Shown in pieces: positions 26,701 through 51,281 of a stretch of 64,000 nucleotides of DNA. This DNA is from Antedon mediterranea. Lineage: Eukaryota; Echinodermata; Crinoidea; Comatulida; Antedonidae. Within the stretch, counting starts at the first letter, position 1, and each line of letters begins with the position of its first letter. Location: assembly GCF_964355755.1 (NCBI RefSeq), contig NC_092677.1, positions 14,902,601 to 14,966,600 of the forward strand, read 5' to 3'. The translations under genes and the position numbers were made by a program. The notes beneath the pieces are model-generated. The model was given only the letters and a program-made list of their open reading frames with translations, did not search any database and was not told the origin of the DNA.

Positions 26701-28971
26701 AAATCAGCTCCCCTTAATTGCCTAAGTCACACAGCTGACTTAGGCAGAAACACAAAAAATATAGTATATTGATATAAGCAGTGAGTTAGGCAGAAAAACA
26801 AAACAAAAATTATGTCTTAGACACTTTTGTTATGAGGCTGTCGATATCATCTATATACAAAAAATGCTACCTTTAAGTAACAAAATGTAACAGCATCAGC
26901 TCTTCAGATTAAAATTAACACTGATGAATTTAGAAAAGGAAAGTAGCAATAAAAGAGAAAGAATTTGTAACAAATGGGTTAAAAAATATACTATAAAAAT
27001 GTATTTCTTATTTTATTAAAAAAATCATGAGTCCTTAATTGCCTAAGTCACACAGCTGACTTAGGCAGAAACACAAAAAACGATCTGAGCATGTGCAAAT
27101 GTATATAAAAGCACTCAGATAATGTACAGAGGGCAGTATAATGATATAAGCAGCGAGTTAGGCAGATCATAAATCAGCTCCCCTTAATTGCCTAAGTCAC
27201 ACAGCTGACATGGGCAGAAACACAAAAAAATATAGTATATTGATATAAGCAGTGAGTTAGGCAGATCATAAGTCAGCTCTCCTTAATTGCCTAAGTCACA
27301 CAGCTGACTTGGGCAGAAACACAAAAAATATAGTATATTGATATAAGCAGTGAGTTAGGCAGATCATAAGTCAGCTCTCCTTAATTGCCTAAGTCACACA
27401 GCTGACTTGGGCAGAAACACACAAAATATAGTATATTGATATAAGCAGTGAGTTAGGCAGAAAAACAAAAACAAAATTATGTCTTAGACACCTTTGTTAT
27501 GAGGCTGTCAATATCATCTATATACAAAAAAATGCTACCTTTATTTAACAAAATTTAATAGCATCAGCTCTTCAGATTAAAATTAACACTGATGAATTTA
27601 GAAAAGGAAAGTAGCAATAAAAGAGAAAGAATTTGTAACAAATGGGTTAAAAAATATACTATAAAAATGTATTTCTTATTTTATTTAAGAAATCATGAGT
27701 CCTTAATTGCCTAAGTCACACAGCTGACTTAGGCAGAAACACAAAAAACGATCTGAGCATGTGCAAATGTATATAAAAGCACTCAGATAATGTACAGAGG
27801 GAAGTATAATGATATAAGCAGTGAGTTAGGCAGATCATAAATCAGCTCCCCTTAATTGCCTAAGTCACACAGCTGACTTAGGCAGAAACACAAAAAATAT
27901 AGTATATTGATATAAGCAGTGAGTTAGGCAGATCATAAGTCAGCTCTTCTTAATTGCCTAAGTCACACAGCTGACTTGGGCAGAAACACAAAAAATATAG
28001 TATATTGATATAAGCAGTGAGTTAGGCAGAAAAAAAAATTATGTCTTAGACACTTTTGTTATGAGGCTGTCGATATCATCTATATACAAAAAATGCTACC
28101 TTTAAGTAACAAAATGTAACAGCATCAGCTCTTCAGATTAAAATTAACACTGATGAATTTAGAAAAGGAAAGTAGCAGTAAAAGAGAAAGAATTTTAACA
28201 ACTGGGTTAAAAAATATACTATAAAAATTTATTTCTTATTTTATTTAAAAAATCATGAGTCTTTAATTGCCTAAGTCACACAGCTGACTTAGGCAGAAAC
28301 ACAAAAAACGATCTGAGCATGTGCAAATGTATATCAAATCACTCAGATAATGTACAGAGGGAAGTATAATGATATAAGCAGTGAGTTAGGCAGATCATAA
28401 ATCAGCTCCCCTTAATTGCCTAAGTCACACAGCTGACTTAGGCAGAAACACAAAAAATATAGTATATTGATATAAGCAGTGAGTTAGGCAGATCATAAGT
28501 CAGCTCTTCTTAATTGCCTAAGTCACACAGCTGACTTGGGCAGAAACACAAAAAATATAGTATATTGATATAAGCAGTGAGTTAGGCAGAAAAACAAAAA
28601 CAAAATTATGTCTTAGACACTTTTGTTATGAGGCTGTCGATATCATCTATATACAAAAAATGCTACCTTTATTTAACAAAATTTAATAGCATCAGCTCTT
28701 CAGATTAAAATTAACACTGATGAATTTAGAAAAGGAAAGTAGCAATAAAAGAGAAAGAATTTGTAACAAATGGGTTAAAAAATATACTATAAAAATGTAT
28801 TTCTTATTTTATTTAAAAAATCATGAGTCTCCTCTCCTTAATTGCCTAAGTCACACAGCTGACTTAGGCAGAAACACAAAAAACGATCTGAGCATGTGCA
28901 AATGTATATAAAAGCACTCAGATAATGTACAGAGGGCAGTATAATGATATAAGCAGTGAGTTAGGCAGATC
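17762..28971. repeat. Satellite array, right block (11.2 kb)
   Basis: Continuous tandem units like the left block. Higher-order duplications are visible. The variant ATAAATACGCTCCCC recurs 2080 bp apart (21685 and 23765). The variants GAGGCTGTCAATATC and TATATCAAATCACTC recur about 2267 bp apart (near 25241/27508 and 26064/28331). The last unit joins the second LINE copy at the same base as in the left block. Confidence 0.95.
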
Positions 28972-28977
28972 AGATTC

Positions 28978-31508
28978 CTGGCAAAACTAAAAGCATGAAT
29001 ATATCAAGTATTAAAACCACAAATGATGAAGAAAATGATGAAGTAACTAATTCTAAAGATATTGCAAATGTATTAAATAAATATTTTGCCAATGTGGGTC
29101 CAACATTAGCTCAAAGTATTTAATCTACTAATCAACTCTCTAACTTTACTAATGATATAAATAATACTAACGACAAATTAACTTTTAAATATGTTAATAA
29201 ACAAGACATACATAAACTTCTTAACTCACTTTCATAAAAAAAACAGCTGGAACTGATGAAATACCAGAAAAAATCGCTATCGATGAATTTGTTTATCCAA
29301 TAACATATATAATTAATTTATCTTTAAACAATTTTACTTTTCCAAAGCAATGGAAAAGGGCCAACATCTGCCCTCTTCATAAAGGTGGAAATAAAAACGA
29401 ATGTAATAACTATAGGCCAATTTCAATTCTCCCAATATTATCAAAAGTTCTTGAAAAAGTTGTATTTGAACAAGTCTATGATTTCCTAAATCTAAACAAA
29501 ATGCTATATGAAAATCAGTCTGGGTTTAGATCAGGCTACTCAACTACGACTGCATTGCTTAATATCACAGAGACCTGGCTAGAAGCCATTGACACAGGAA
29601 ATTATATTGGGCTAGTAATGATAGACTTGAAAAAGGCTTTCGATACAGTAAATCATCGTATTCTCATCAATAACCTAAGATCTTTCAATTTTTATTCAAA
29701 TGTTATGAAGTGTTTTGAAAACTACCTGCATAATCGTGTACATATAACCAATGTAAATGGTGATTTTTCTGATAAAAGTCACAGAATATGTAGAATTCCT
29801 CAGGGGTCCATCCTAGGACCATTAATGTTTCTCCTTTATGTTAATGACTTGCCTAATGCTGTAAATAAATGCTCTGTTTCCATGTATGCTGATGACACTG
29901 CCATATACTACACTTCCAATAATATTAATAACCTTACTGAAACAATAAATTCTGACTTATTGTGTCTTAAAAGATGGCTCATATGCAACAGACTTAGCCT
30001 AAATGTTAAAAAAAACTGAATTTATGTTAATTGGAACGAGGCAGAGGTTAAATAAGCTGTCTGACTTACAAGTCAACATTAACATAGATGGAGAAACAAT
30101 CTCTCGTGTAAATAAATGTAAACACCTTGGTGTGATATTAGATAGTAATCTTTCTTGGTGCTCACAAATCGATAATGTAAAAATCTAAGGCTTTGCAGAG
30201 CTTGTACTACTTAAAAAAGACTAATAATATATTTCCAAAAGAAATTCAATGCAAACTATACAAATCACTTATGGCTTCTCATCTTGAGTATTGCCATGTT
30301 GTTTGGGTACGTTCAAATATAACTCAAAGTAAAACACTACAAGTTCTTCAAAATCGCGCAGCAAAAGTTATTACAAACAAATCTCAAACCGACTCTAGTA
30401 CTCAAGCTCTACAAAGTTTAAATTGGATGAACTTAGATGAAAGATTATATATAAATGAAGCTATTGCTATGTTTAAGATTATGAACAACCTTGCACCTCC
30501 ATATTTAATAAATAAGTTCAATATCAAAAACAATTACTATAATATTAGAACTAAGCCAAATTTAATAGTACCAAAACCAAAAACAAACTACAAAAAACGT
30601 AGCTTATCATATAGAGGTGCCAAGGTTTGGAATGAGCTACATGAAGATATTAACAAGGCCAACAGCCATTAAGTCGCGTGCTACAATGCATAGTGATACC
30701 GGACAGACAGACCGACAGACAGACCGACAGACAGACCGACAGACAGACAGACCGACCGACTGACATAGTGAACTATACTGACCGAAATTACTGAACATGT
30801 TTAAAAATGTTGAAATGTTTAAAAACATTTATATTTTTTTAATTTACACGTGCGTAGCCTGCCACTTTCGACGTGCTCGTATAACGTAATTTCGAGTTGA
30901 AAAGTAAGTCAAGAAAACAGAAATCGGGCAAAAAGAATGCGCAATAACATTTAACGCACAGTGCGCGCGCAAAAATATGCGCACTCATGGCAATTTTGTA
31001 AACGCTTAAAATTGCCTGAAATGTACTCTTATTTCATCGAAAATAAATTTTGAAAATTTTAAGCGCGCGTACGCATGCGTTACATGCGCTACGCACGTAA
31101 TTGTATTGCCATATGATGATTTATGCCCTGAAATTTATTAGTACCAAATTTTATTTAATTGTGATTCATGGTTGTTAAGATATGATTACAAACGTGATTT
31201 CGTTAAATCGTGCGTAGACCGCGTAATTTTTTATTGCGCACCGTGAAAACATAACCACATCGATTCCTGGCCATAAAGAATATTCTGTGAAAAATTGACT
31301 TAGCTAGATTAAACTGATATCAAGATAAGGTCAGAAAGCGATAAAACGCATAGTGATACCGGACCGACAGAGAGACCGACAGACAGACAGACAGACAGAC
31401 AGACCGACCAACCGACCGACATAGTGAACTATAGAGTCGCTTCCACGCGACTAAAAATGTGAACACTGTCTCTCTTTTTAAGAAACTGTTAACTGCTAAT
31501 TTCATGTA
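28978..31508 (+). pseudogene. Broken LINE reverse transcriptase ORF, copy 2
   Basis: The same domain order as copy 1 can be read: pre-RT segment, DLKKAFDTVNH, PQGSILGP, YADDT, KHLGVILDSNLSW and SLFKKLLTANFM (after the inserted element). Private lesions include a CAA-to-TAA change at about 29120 and loss of frame after the A-run near 29236. Shared lesions are the 8-A run at 30008-30015 and the extra A near 30179-30183. Where copy 1 has an extra A at 9682, this copy keeps frame (SLSYRGAKVWNEL). Confidence 0.87.
30654..31452 (+). mobile_element. GACA-core element, long form 3, inside LINE copy 2
   Basis: A 799-bp insertion whose ends are defined precisely by comparison with the uninterrupted LINE copy 1 (GATATTAAAAATGTG at 9720-9734). 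The element reads CAAGGCC...GCGACT and leaves an AA, or at most TAA, overlap. Two GACA tracts flank a CG-word-rich middle, as in the copies at 14510 and 16934. It is the best evidence in the window for the true ends of this family. Confidence 0.92.
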
Positions 31509-31713
31509 GCTTTATTTAAATATAGTGTATTATTTAATTTTATAGTTAGTAAGTGTATCCTTATTTCATTTTATTTCATTGTAATTGTTTTATTACCTGT
31601 TTTGATAGTAATTAAGGTCTTTTTACATTTATTTTTGTTGGTGTTTTCCTTTAAACACGGTCTTACTGAAAAACAACTTTCAGTTGAGTTAAGTATCCGT
31701 GATTAAACAAAGC

Positions 31714-31777
<64 letters not shown>

Positions 31778-31778
31778 C
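31714..31778 (+). repeat. (ATT)n tail of LINE copy 2
   Basis: ATT run with one GTT interruption after AACAAAG. It merges with satellite sequence at its right end. Confidence 0.9.
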
Positions 31779-31941
31779 ATAAATCAGCTCTCCTTAATTG
31801 CCTTAGTCACACAGCTGACTTAGGCAGAAACACAAAAAATGTAGTATATTGATATAAGCAGTGAGTTAGGCGGAAAAACAAAACAAAAATTATGACTTAG
31901 ACACTTTTGTTATGAGGCTGTCGATATCATCCATATACAAA
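31776..31941. repeat. Satellite fragment
   Basis: One subrepeat plus the unit end (TCATAAATCAGCTCTCC to CATATACAAA), again cut by a GACA element at the A-run. Confidence 0.9.
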
Positions 31942-33471
31942 CAAGGCCAACAGCCATTAAGTCCCGTGCTACAATGCATAGTGATACCGGACCGACAGAC
32001 AGACCGACCGACATAGTGAACTATAGAGTCGCGTCCACCAGTGGTGGCGCCAGGATTTTGCAGACGCGGGGGCTACATTACAAGTCTACAGAAACAGACA
32101 ACCGTGGTTGGGATGGAGCTAAGAAAATTTAGAAAAAAATAGAGTTGGAGGTCCCGGAAATTGAACTTATTATACTTCAAAACAAAATATAAATATAGTC
32201 CCTATCATGGTTGTGACTGAGCTAAGACATTTTTGAAAAATAGAGCTGTTAGGTCCCGGAAAATGCACTTATTGTTCTTCGAAATATGACCAGCTTTATG
32301 GTTGGGGCTGAGCTAAGCTAGAAATGTTTAAAACTAGAGCTGCAGGTCTTCAAAATTTGCATCTTATACTATGGAAACATCGGGCCTAGAGGCTTAAAAA
32401 AAGTGGTCCGTTTTGCCTTTATTTTAGAGGTGGGTGTGGGGTGCGTCTGCAAGCGTAGAACCTTTTAGTAGTCGGGGAAATCAGTTTATAGCCTACTTCC
32501 CAAGTGTATGCGTGCGTACTACGTCCATCTGAACTTCCGAGTGGTGAGAAGTTCATACAGGACATTGAAAATTTAATAACTTAGCTATAATAAGATGTTG
32601 GCTAAGTGAAAATAGCATGTTTCTTTGTTTAGTAATGTATGAAATATATATTTTAAGTGCCCCATGGTACAGGGTTACTTGTAAATCAAAAAATTTGTGA
32701 ACATACGAACAATTAACATAATTCGTTTTTGCTGTAGTGTAGAGTACGTCGACACACAGTACACGACGGTAAACTTCGCCTGGAAAGTAACTACAATACA
32801 CATTTTGGTCCCTGGATGGAACATGATATCACCCGTCTGTACCCAACGTTGAACGATTCGTACAAAGGGATACCGCCAGACAAGTGCGTACCTAGCTACT
32901 GTTTAATAGCTGGCAATAATGAATGCATAGTGCATAATAGCCCTCTGATGTACTCACGGTCAATGGAACGCCGCGGTTTTCTAGGCTCCCCACTGGCGTC
33001 CACGCGACTAAAAAGGCATAATTTTGACGAATTTTTGAACTTTTTCATCAAAAATTTTTTCGTAAATATTTGCGCGCGTATGGGAATTTTTGACATGCTC
33101 AAATGACAAGAAACGCGTAAAAAGTTGATTAAAAATTAATTTTGCGCACGTAACTTTGTGTAAAACACACATTTTTTTTTTCAACAGAAAGTTAGCGCCT
33201 GATATAAATTAAACTTTTGCAAAGTTTCAATTTAAAATGTTATTTGGTTTTTGACCTATGTTAAATACGAGAAAATCGTTAAATCGCGCGTAAATTACGT
33301 TGCGCAACTCTAACGTCATTCACAATAGGAGGTGCACAATTTCACGTAAATGCCCACATGTTGACATCAAAACAGTTCAAAAAGTACAGAAAAGCGATAA
33401 AACGCATAGTGATACCGGACAGACAGACAGCTCAGACAGACAGTGAATTATAGAATCGCGTCCACCCGACT
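31942..33471 (+). mobile_element. GACA-core element split by a hAT insertion, plus a divergent right half
   Basis: The left part (31942-32038) is a normal GACA element start and core. Its terminal hairpin is split after GTCGCGTCCAC by the hAT element at 32039-32995. The rest (ending CACGCGACT at 33009) follows the duplicated target. A further 460 bp then contains a different AT-rich middle, GATACCGGAC, a short GACA tract and a second hairpin end (CCACCCGACT, 33471). It may be a diverged long form or two adjacent elements. Confidence 0.75.
32039..32995. mobile_element. Non-autonomous hAT element (957 bp) with 8-bp TSD
   Basis: Starts CAGTGGTGGCGCCAGG and ends GGCTCCCCACTG. The outer CAGTGG/CACTG ends match the hAT terminal pattern. 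Perfect 8-bp target duplications GCGTCCAC lie at 32031-32038 and 32996-33003, the length typical of hAT transposition. There is no transposase frame inside; the short open frames in it are not conserved proteins. The inner part contains a threefold diverged repeat (GTTGGGATGGAGCTAAG, GTTGTGACTGAGCTAAG, GTTGGGGCTGAGCTAAG). Confidence 0.9.
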
Positions 33472-33880
33472 AAAAATCCCTGTACTATAGTAAGGGATTT
33501 TTTCAAAAAATAACCATAATACGCACTTTTTAAAATACGGTTATTATGCAATATTATTGCTATATATGTGCATATATTGCGTTATAAGCATCTTATAGAC
33601 GTATAGTAACCATTTATGTTAAAAAATAAAAAGGTCGAAATATGGCCATTTTTTGAAAAAATCCCTGCGCTAGTAAGGGATTTTTTCGAAAAATGGCCAA
33701 AATACGCACTTTTTAAAATACTGTTATTATGCAATAACATTGCTATATATGTGCATATATTGCGTTATAAGCATCTTATAGACGTATAGTAACCATTTAT
33801 GTCAAAAAATAAAAAGGTCGAAATATGGACATTTAAAAAAAAAAATCCCTGTACTATAGTAAGGGATTTTTTCGAAAAAA
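33472..33880. repeat. Tandem repeat of about 185 bp with near-palindromic heads
   Basis: Two full units start at 33476 and 33661, and the head of a third at 33845. Each head carries AAATCCCT and AGGGATTT arms; in the first and third heads these enclose the palindrome TACTATAGTA. Unit bodies are nearly identical (TATATGTGCATATATTGCG, TCTTATAGACGTATAGTAAC). Confidence 0.9.
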
Positions 33881-36800
33881 ATTTTCATTAAATGAAAACT
33901 CTATTACTATACTCTAATGGTGGTGTTCAAAACATTTTTTTCTCCTCCCGGTTTAAAATCAAATGTAATGTTAAAAATTTTCAAAAAATAACTGGTGTAT
34001 TCAGGAATGTTCATTTTGTACTGAAAGCAACTGTTGATAGTTCTGTAATTTTGGTAAAGTCAACTTGAACAACGAAAACAATTGTTATGGGTTCCAATGG
34101 TAATTTATTGGATCATTTACTACACTGTACACAAATTTAAAAAGAAAATAACATCCAAGGAAGGTTTGGAGATTGTTTTCTTTTCTATTACAACAGCTTT
34201 AGTTAGCGCATTACAATCTTTACAAACCCATTCAAAGTTTTATCACTAACATTATAAAGATAAGAAATCATGTTTAAACATTTTCTATTACAAAGTAATT
34301 AAACGATTATAGGGGATAAGCTCAACCTACTGAGGTAATATTACTATTCCAATCAACAAAGCTAAATGCTTATATGTGTATACACAATACATTGCTAGCA
34401 AAACCTATAAAAAAGCTGTGAGGTAAAAACACACACCTTTGGAATAAGTTGCCTGGGAATGTTACATTTATACAAAAAGCAGCACATAATAAAATGTTGA
34501 CATTTTAGTTTGTTTATCAACATTCCGCATTTCTCCACAGTCAGCCGACCTCATTACAAAATTCAAACATGATAATTTACTATCTACTCAGGTGTTCTCA
34601 TATTACAGTATATTGTTTACATTTCCATTCTTTTCAAACATGTATGTTTTTGTTATTTGTAATTATGATATTTTTTCCACAAACTAATAACTACCTTAAT
34701 TATGATTATTAATTCATGGATTACTTAATCTGACTACACTGGCAATTTTTTGTTTGAAAACTCTTGTTTGGCAAAAAAAGATTACCAACGTTTGTTAGTG
34801 TAGACCAGTTGAAACTGGCTAACTTTATTTTCAAACCAAAAAAATCAGTTTTCTAGTGAAGATTGGACTTTAGTGTTCAGGGTACGAGGCCAGGGATTAA
34901 AACATCTTTTGGGTGGAAGAAACCGTGTAGTGCGCCAACTAAAGAAAATCACAAACGATAACTATTTATGTGCGGCCTTCAAAATCTAAAATCACACCAT
35001 CACAAGAACTTATTAAAACCTCTATGTACAAACATTACAATTGCTGAAAATTTGCTTTCATTTATACATTAAGATTTTGAAGCAATAAAACCAGCTAGGA
35101 TTTAGGTTTTTTGTACAAAATATTTGAATTACCATGGTACAGTTTCCCTTCACCGTATACAACATATTCAGTGCAATTGAATCTTGAGCCAATTTAAAAC
35201 TTCAGTGCAGTGCCACTAATACCATCACAGTGAGTTTGAAGTGTGGCATTTCACACTTGCTGTAAGATTTAACTTGGCCCGGTTGACTTTAAACCAAAAA
35301 ACTGACTTGTACCATGGCATCTCTGGTAACCTATCCAATTTTCATAGGCAGCATTTACGTCTTCTACCAAAATAAAGGCAATTAAAATTCACTTTATAGA
35401 TCAAGAAAATGAATTGTACTGTTGGGAAAACAAGTAAAAAGATCACAAACATACCTCTATTACATAGGCATCTAAAACAGTACTTGTCAAGAACAATATT
35501 GAACATATGTTTATATAAACAATTGGTCAATTCCCTAAATCGATTAACTCATGATGATCTAATAGGGGATGAGATAAATTTTAATTTTCTAATTCAGATA
35601 TTCCCAAATCCTGATCAGAACAGATTATAATCTGAAGCTCAGATATTACCTACCGGATTAATATCTGCAGAAGATCATTTTAGTTAAATTTAATTCCTTT
35701 ACTTGTCGTCTTATAAATGCCCAATTTTCACAACTCAAGCTTAATCCCATGGCTAAGATTATCCTTAACCATGAACTTAATCCCTAATGTTAAAAATAAA
35801 GATCCTAATCCTAAATTAACAATCATTCAGAATATCTTAACTCATACATTAAAATTTAACTAAAGTGTAATTACAAGAGATGATATTTATATGTTATGCT
35901 TGATATCGGATTAACCTTTACCATTAATAAGATAATCTTCTATAATAATCTCGATCATCTTAATCCCATGACAGAATAAGTAGTAAAAATATTTTATCAT
36001 GACAATACAGCTTAAAATCGAACATAAAATAAATAATTATTTTTTAATCAATGCAATTAAAGTGATACTTGACATTAATTAAAAAGATAATGAATAACAA
36101 TTTCAATAATGATAACTTAGGGTATGAAAGGTAACAACTACATACACAATTGATATTTTCACGATTAAAAATCGTATAAATCATCAAAAAAATAAACTAA
36201 TGAAATAAGCTGAAAAATAACAAACATACATCACAATTAAATTATAACAATTGTTTAAAATACCAATAAATATTAAAGACAATAATTAAACAAGAACAAA
36301 TATTATTATTTCACATGAATTGATTGAACAAGTTAACCAACAATTTCATTATTTAAATATTTTTTTTAAATATAATTACTGGTTTTAAACTACTATCTTA
36401 AAGAAGTCATTTTAATACAGTGCATTTCTTATGATATAAATAAACAAGGGAGTATATTAGTGATCAAGTTAATAGTTACCTCATCTGAACATTGGCAACT
36501 AAACTTAATCATATTAAAATCAAGCATGCATAAGCTATCTTGTTCTCTATGTAAACTTCACTGACAATAGCACATATTATAATTATATTATAATCAACTG
36601 ATTTACATATTTTATAAATACTTATTCATGCTGATAATTAAAACTTGTTAATGATTTTATTATAGGCTATTAAATACTGGATAATAGTTGATTATAAGAC
36701 AATAAATAATATCAATATATTGTTTACTTAGGTCGAAGGTCAGAAATGAGTATGCAATATTATTGTTGCTTTGATACAGGTCACATGGTGCATTTTAATC

Positions 36801-37448
36801 TTTCCCATATTTTGAAGGTTGATTAAAAGGTGATAAATAATATATCTCATGAATAAGTATTGTTTCCATGTATACTTAAGTCAAAGGTCATAAATAAACA
36901 TGCAATATTATTGTTGCTTAGATACAGGTCACACTATTGATTACTTGGTTGTTTGAAGGCGCAGTTTAATGTGTTTCCATTTAGTAGTGTTATATCCCAG
37001 AAAGCTTCACATTTTGTACAATATTCGAAATAACTAAATTACAAATAATAAAACAATAAGCACATCTTCATCTGTACATCATTCTAATTTTACATAACAA
37101 ATAAAATGATTAAAAAGAAAAAGAAATAATTAAAAATAACACAGTACAGTATATGAAAACTAAAAATATATTTACAAGTTTTGCAAGATCAAAAATGTTT
37201 GATATATATATTTATATTTATTCAAATAAGTTCACAACGTGATTTCAACAATTTTTCAGCCAAATCGGTTCTTCTTCAGGATGATCAATAATTTGGATGA
37301 AATAGTTGTACACTACATTGGCTGTACACAACACGTGGACACCATTGTCATAAGCACGGAACCAAAATTCAGTATTACCAGCGATCATGTTCACTTTATT
37401 CAATCCCTGAGGCAGTGTCCATGGTCGATAGTGGTGTATACATTGGGG
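33881..37448 (-). other. Downstream flank of GSK3, possible long 3' UTR
   Basis: AT-rich sequence with no supported coding exon on either strand. GSK3 transcripts often have long 3' UTRs, so part of it may be transcribed, but no cleavage site can be chosen from sequence alone. It contains an imperfect duplication with AGGTCA-type half-sites (36710-36790 and 36875-36945). Confidence 0.45.
36710..36945. repeat. Two diverged tandem copies of a roughly 165-bp unit
   Basis: Both copies share TATGCAATATTATTGTTGCTT-like and GATACAGGTCACA words (second copy CATGCAATATTATTG). Each begins with a direct repeat of AGGTCA-like half-sites spaced by one base. Confidence 0.7.
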
Positions 37449-50028
<12,580 letters not shown>

Positions 50029-51281
50029 AATTAATAATTTTCAGTTACAAGTATTTTACATCGTATTTATTCCAAAAAATATTAGTTAAGTTCAGTAGTC
50101 ACTCCCTTTTGTTGGGAGGCGGGCCACACCAGTCGACAAGGCGCAGCGAATGACTCCTAGCGCGATGAGTGAATCAATGACAGTTCCTTCGGTGTGTAGA
50201 ATTTCCCTTAAATCCAAATATTAAGAAATAATAGAGCCTTATTTGTTACAAATTCACAAAGATTATTAATTAATTATCATATCTGATCAACTGCCTTAAA
50301 AATAAGATAGGTGAATTAAAAATAAAATGAAATTAACCCCGTGTTTGATAAGAAAAATCTGGTTGCCAGTACGGGTCATTCGCACAATACTGCCATTACA
50401 GCGTTCATCGGAAGCTCGGCGCTATTCGATAGACTAACAGCAACCAATGAGGAATGCGTATTGTCTTCCGAAAATAACCGAATAAAAACCGAATGAATTT
50501 TCGCAGCGACTACGGTGGTGACGAATGATATTTTTTGTGTAACCAATAAGAATTGTGGGATTTAACCTATAGTTTTCAACCTTTAAACTTTAATTGTTCA
50601 GGGCACGTGGTGATTCATGCATAACTAAACATGGACATCTTTTTACCTTTCGGCGGTGGTGGTGTATTGTAGATAGGCCTACCTAGGCCTAGTTAGAAGC
50701 CTAACAAGGTACCTTCGGAATATAAATGAAGTATTTAATTGTTAGTTGTTGTACTGACTTCTATAGGCAGAGCCCTACTGCTGGCGAAAAAGTTCAACAA
50801 GCACTTAATTAAATTAATATGAATTAGTTTTAGATAGGCCTAGTTTTAGGCCCTTCTTATATAATGCTAATAGTAATAAGCTAGCTAGGCCTAGGCCTAC
50901 TACTAGTAGAGGGCCTCCTAGCTAGAGCTAGACTAGATACTAACTAGCTAGATGATGATAGATAGAAGACTCAGCAGTACCATCCGATCCTGCTGTCACT
51001 GACAGTGTCTGCTGGTGGTGTCTGTGGAGTAAAGAATCTATGGTTTTACATATACAGGCTTAGGTAGACAGGTGGCATTAGATTGTTTACTCTACAGTAA
51101 AAGTAACAGGATAATACTACTACTAATCTATATAATACTATAGTTATTATACTAACTAGCCTACTAATATGCCTAACCCCCTACCAAGTCTACTGTAGGT
51201 CTATTTAGCTAAGCCTATGAGTCCGACAAAGTGATGATTCCAAAGTTAATTGTAACAAATTTTTTCCAGTTCAGTTGAAAG
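50029..51281. promoter_or_regulatory. Divergent GSK3 / SNAPC2 promoter region
   Basis: The start codons of the two genes face away from each other 1253 bp apart. The region holds a GC-box-like GGAGGCGGGCC near 50116, CCAAT boxes at 50444-50448 and 50543-50547, and many TAGGCCTA-type palindromes (50670-50910). An acceptor TTTTTCCAG at 51261-51269, just before the SNAPC2 start codon, suggests an upstream non-coding exon. The transcription starts themselves cannot be placed. Confidence 0.55.

Larger units (their letters stand above)
28972..31778 (+). mobile_element. 5'-truncated non-LTR retrotransposon, copy 2, interrupted
   Basis: Same 5' truncation point and same satellite junction as copy 1, 20,929 bp away. 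It is interrupted at 30654-31452 by a GACA element and resumes at AAAAATGTGAACACTG. It ends in an (ATT)n tail (about 31714-31778) that runs straight into another satellite fragment. Confidence 0.9.

Noticed and set aside
30637-30828. Minus-strand open frame rich in SVCRSVCRSVC, and a similar one at 31320-31505
   Set aside because: These are translations of the GACA microsatellite cores of a mobile element, not proteins.
32553-33106. Open frames within and across the hAT element
   Set aside because: They show no transposase similarity, and one spans the target duplication, so they are fortuitous.
35342-35630. Opposed 60-70-codon open frames downstream of GSK3
   Set aside because: They are short, overlapping on both strands and lack domain features.
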